64,000 nt of DNA from Ardenticatenaceae bacterium (lineage in GTDB: Bacteria; Chloroflexota; Anaerolineae; Promineifilales; Promineifilaceae): the NCBI GenBank assembly GCA_020634395.1, contig JACKBU010000002.1, positions 1-64,000 on the forward strand. Direction: 5' to 3'. Positions within the stretch are counted from its first letter, which is position 1, and each line of letters starts with the position of its first letter. This document shows, piece after piece, positions 62,185 to 64,000 of the stretch. The translations under genes were made by a program, and so were the position numbers. The notes beneath the pieces are model-generated. The model did not search any database, was not told the DNA's origin, and saw nothing but the letters and a program-made list of their open reading frames with translations.

Positions 62185-62943
62185 CTATGGGGGAAAAACG
62201 CCGGTCGATTCGCCAACGGCCGTGGCCTGGATCATCACGCAGTCAAATTCAATCACCCGCAGGGCGTTGTCGCGGGCGATGGGAAACAGGCCGGTGATCT
62301 CATATCCCAGCCCGTTTAGATGGCGAATCGACTCCAGGTAATCGGGCATGTCGTCGTACACCGGCCGGGCCGAGACTTCCGATTGCAGCGCCAGCACTTG
62401 CGGCAAGATGCCCGCCGCCCCGGCCAGAACGTGCAAGTCATAACCCTGCGTGTCCACTTTCAGGTAAATTTTGGGGTCAGCCATGTCGGCGAGGAGAGAG
62501 GGCAGCAGTTCATCCAGACGGCGCACCGACACAGTGGCCGTCTGATCGACGCGCAGCCCCTGGCCGATGATGAAATCGTTGGGCTGCAAAAAGGAGTTGA
62601 ACAGGCTGTCGGAGGTAATGTTGATTTTTTGAGCAGTGGTTTGTTCACCCAGGGCCAGGGGATGAGTCTGCCAGTTGGCGTCGGTTACGGCCGTTTCTCG
62701 CAGCACCGCATAATCCGCCGCCACCGGTTCAAAAGAGATGATACGGCCGTTAAACCCCAACTGGCGCAGGAAACGGCCGTACTGCCCCCGATTCGCCCCC
62801 ACGTCCAGCACGCAGTTTATCTCCAGCAGCGCAAACAAACGCTGCAAATGCTTGTCCAGGCGTTCACCAACCGGCTCCGGCGGCGTCTCAGCCGCTGCTG
62901 GCGATCCTGAGAATCTGCGTAGAAAACCAGAAAACTTACTCAT
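62185..62943 (-). CDS. FkbM family methyltransferase
   Basis: The 252-residue product (MSKFSGFLRRFSGSPAAAET) has a class I SAM-binding site (VLDVGANRGQYGRFLRQLG) followed by IISFEPV, and the FkbM-family KVDTQGYDLHVLAG and FDCVMIQA. Such enzymes O-methylate sugars or small molecules. The substrate cannot be told; no glycan genes are adjacent. Confidence 0.93.
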   Translation of the reverse strand: MSKFSGFLRRFSGSPAAAETPPEPVGERLDKHLQRLFALLEINCVLDVGANRGQYGRFLRQLGFNGRIISFEPVAADYAVLRETAVTDANWQTHPLALGEQTTAQKINITSDSLFNSFLQPNDFIIGQGLRVDQTATVSVRRLDELLPSLLADMADPKIYLKVDTQGYDLHVLAGAAGILPQVLALQSEVSARPVYDDMPDYLESIRHLNGLGYEITGLFPIARDNALRVIEFDCVMIQATAVGESTGVFPP

Positions 62944-63058
62944 TAGTGAGTGATTGTAACGAGTTTTGTCCGGCTGCCAAAGAAGGCACAAGGACCACGA
63001 CGAAAAATCTTCTTCTTCTCCCAAACAAAAAGCCTCGCCGGGTCCTTATGCCTCTTTT

Positions 63059-63143
63059 GGGGACTAGAGATTAGAGACTGGAGACTGGAGATTGAATGTC
63101 GCCAACCTTCCAGTCTCTAGTCTCTAGTCTCTAGTCTCTACAC
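63059..63143. repeat. GGAGACTGG-type repeat with reverse-oriented TCTCTAG units
   Basis: GGACTAGAGATTAGAGACTG and GGAGACTGGAGATTG, then CAGTCTCTAGTCTCTAGTCT and ACACTC units. It lies upstream of the FkbM gene, in the 227-base gap 62944-63170, which holds nothing else obvious. Confidence 0.7.
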
Positions 63144-63170
63144 TCCCCACTCTACACTCTACACTCCTCA

Positions 63171-64000
63171 TTACCCCTCCACCACCATCACCTGCGGCGC
63201 GTTCTCGCCGGAGACGTCCGGGTTGTAGTAGTCGTAGGCGCTGCTGGCGGGAGTTTGGGCGCGCAGCGGGTACTGCGCCGTCAGCCGGTAGCTGAAGCTG
63301 AGGGGCTGCCCGCCGCTGAGGTTGTTGAGGTAGATGAGGATTTGCCGGCCGGTTAGTTCGTAGCGCTGGATAGAGGGCTGGTCGGGGGAAACGGCCGTCT
63401 GGTTATAAGCCGCCACCAACGCCGCCAGATCCTCGCTGTTCACCGCAAAGCCCGGCGGGATGCCCAGGTCGATCAGCGCCTGCTTGGCATACGTGCCTTC
63501 GCCGTTCAGCGTCACCGTCACGTCCACCGTCACCGCTTCGTTGACGGCCAGTTCCGTGCGGTCGTAGGCCACGTCAATGGTCAGCGCCTCCTGCGGCTCG
63601 ACGAGTTCCGGGTACGAGGCGAGCGTGTCCCAGGGCAGATAGAAGCTGCTCGTCACCTGATACATCAGGCTGCCTTCCCCTGCCACGCTGATGCCCACCA
63701 CGCCCTCGCCCAGCGGCACGTCGCTAAAGCCAACCTGCTGCACTACGTCGAAATTCTCCGGCGTTACTTCCACCGTACGCGTTTGCCCGCCGTTGAAGGT
63801 AACGGTCACGGTGGCGTGGGTGTTGTCCGCCCCGCTGCGCACCGTCTCGATGAGCGCCTTCAACGATAGGATGGTGGCCTGGGTGTTGTACCACGTGCCG
63901 TAGCTGTCTTTGGCGGCAATCAAACTGGTGAGGGCGGCATTAGCGATGTCGGGGTAGCTTTCGGCGCGCAGCAGGGCCAGGGCGGCCAGCGCCGTGGTTT
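63171..64000 (-). CDS. Alpha-2-macroglobulin family protein, C-terminal part (partial)
   Basis: The frame is open through the window edge; only the C-terminal 276 or so residues are seen. KDSYGTWYNTQATILSLKAL is the end of the thioester domain and a macroglobulin-like/receptor-binding region follows (LTIDVAYDRTELAVNEAVTV, QLSFSYRLTAQYPLRA-like). Bacterial A2M proteins trap proteases in the periplasm or on the surface. A thioester motif, if any, lies outside. Confidence 0.88.
   Translation of the reverse strand, partial: TTALAALALLRAESYPDIANAALTSLIAAKDSYGTWYNTQATILSLKALIETVRSGADNTHATVTVTFNGGQTRTVEVTPENFDVVQQVGFSDVPLGEGVVGISVAGEGSLMYQVTSSFYLPWDTLASYPELVEPQEALTIDVAYDRTELAVNEAVTVDVTVTLNGEGTYAKQALIDLGIPPGFAVNSEDLAALVAAYNQTAVSPDQPSIQRYELTGRQILIYLNNLSGGQPLSFSYRLTAQYPLRAQTPASSAYDYYNPDVSGENAPQVMVVEG

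Overview
The window looks like a chromosomal piece of a filamentous or free-living Chloroflexota bacterium (Anaerolineae-like). This is inferred from moderately high GC, very large multidomain surface proteins with CSLREA, PEVFS-type, TSP3, Calx-beta and cadherin-like repeats, and single secD-secF, YggT-YggS and RseP genes of Gram-positive or Chloroflexota flavour. No rRNA or tRNA was seen. A palindromic octamer, ACGGCCGT, recurs roughly every 300-350 bases in coding and intergenic DNA. It is a genome signature comparable to cyanobacterial HIP1 and is itself worth attention.

Region 1 (1-23100, all minus strand, read right to left) is a contractile injection system (CIS) gene cluster. In transcription order it holds two small paralogous proteins, a DUF4255 (Pvc16-like) cap protein, a tail sheath, tail tube 1, a tail assembly protein, a 50-residue protein, tail tube 2, an 1143-residue Pro/Ala-rich protein, a LysM tube-baseplate connector, a VgrG-like spike, a DUF4280 PAAR-like tip, a gp25-like wedge, a J-like baseplate protein and an I-like tail protein that carries an N-terminal FHA domain. 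Directly downstream, on the same strand, come two very large Ser/Thr kinase-FHA membrane proteins with Ca-binding or adhesive C-terminal ectodomains; the last runs off the window. No AAA+ ATPase, classical tape-measure protein or tail fibre was found. The kinase/FHA arrangement suggests a phospho-switch controlling the CIS.

Region 2 (23209-26131, plus) has a small hypothetical gene and secD-secF, ended by a bidirectional terminator. Region 3 (26198-36441, minus) has a double-cyclase/AAA/TPR regulator and a 2158-residue secreted protein with a PEVFS pentapeptide repeat and a clan-CD (C25-like) peptidase domain. Region 4 (36747-39594, minus) has two short gene runs: BNR protein, MoaD-like and alkyltransferase-like, followed by VOC and DinB. 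Region 5 (39878-41833, plus) has a membrane protein and an acyl-CoA dehydrogenase. Region 6 (41939-52974, minus) has YggT, YggS, a sugar-dehydrogenase-like lipoprotein, D-Tyr-tRNA deacylase, a TPR protein, an HExxH protease, an AEC transporter, a HEAT protein, RseP and a two-gene ABC importer. Region 7 (53105-57673) is a patchy accessory stretch: an octamer-free AT-rich kinase gene, a 44-bp tandem repeat, an HU-like protein, a REP-associated transposase with flanking REP pairs, an ABA4-like membrane protein, an AlkD-like HEAT protein and a YjbR protein. Region 8 (57727-64000, minus) has an ABC exporter, zinc ADH, atypical SDR, FHA protein, FkbM methyltransferase and the C-terminal part of an alpha-2-macroglobulin.

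Several families of short intergenic palindromic repeats are scattered through the window, some of which supply gene stop codons.
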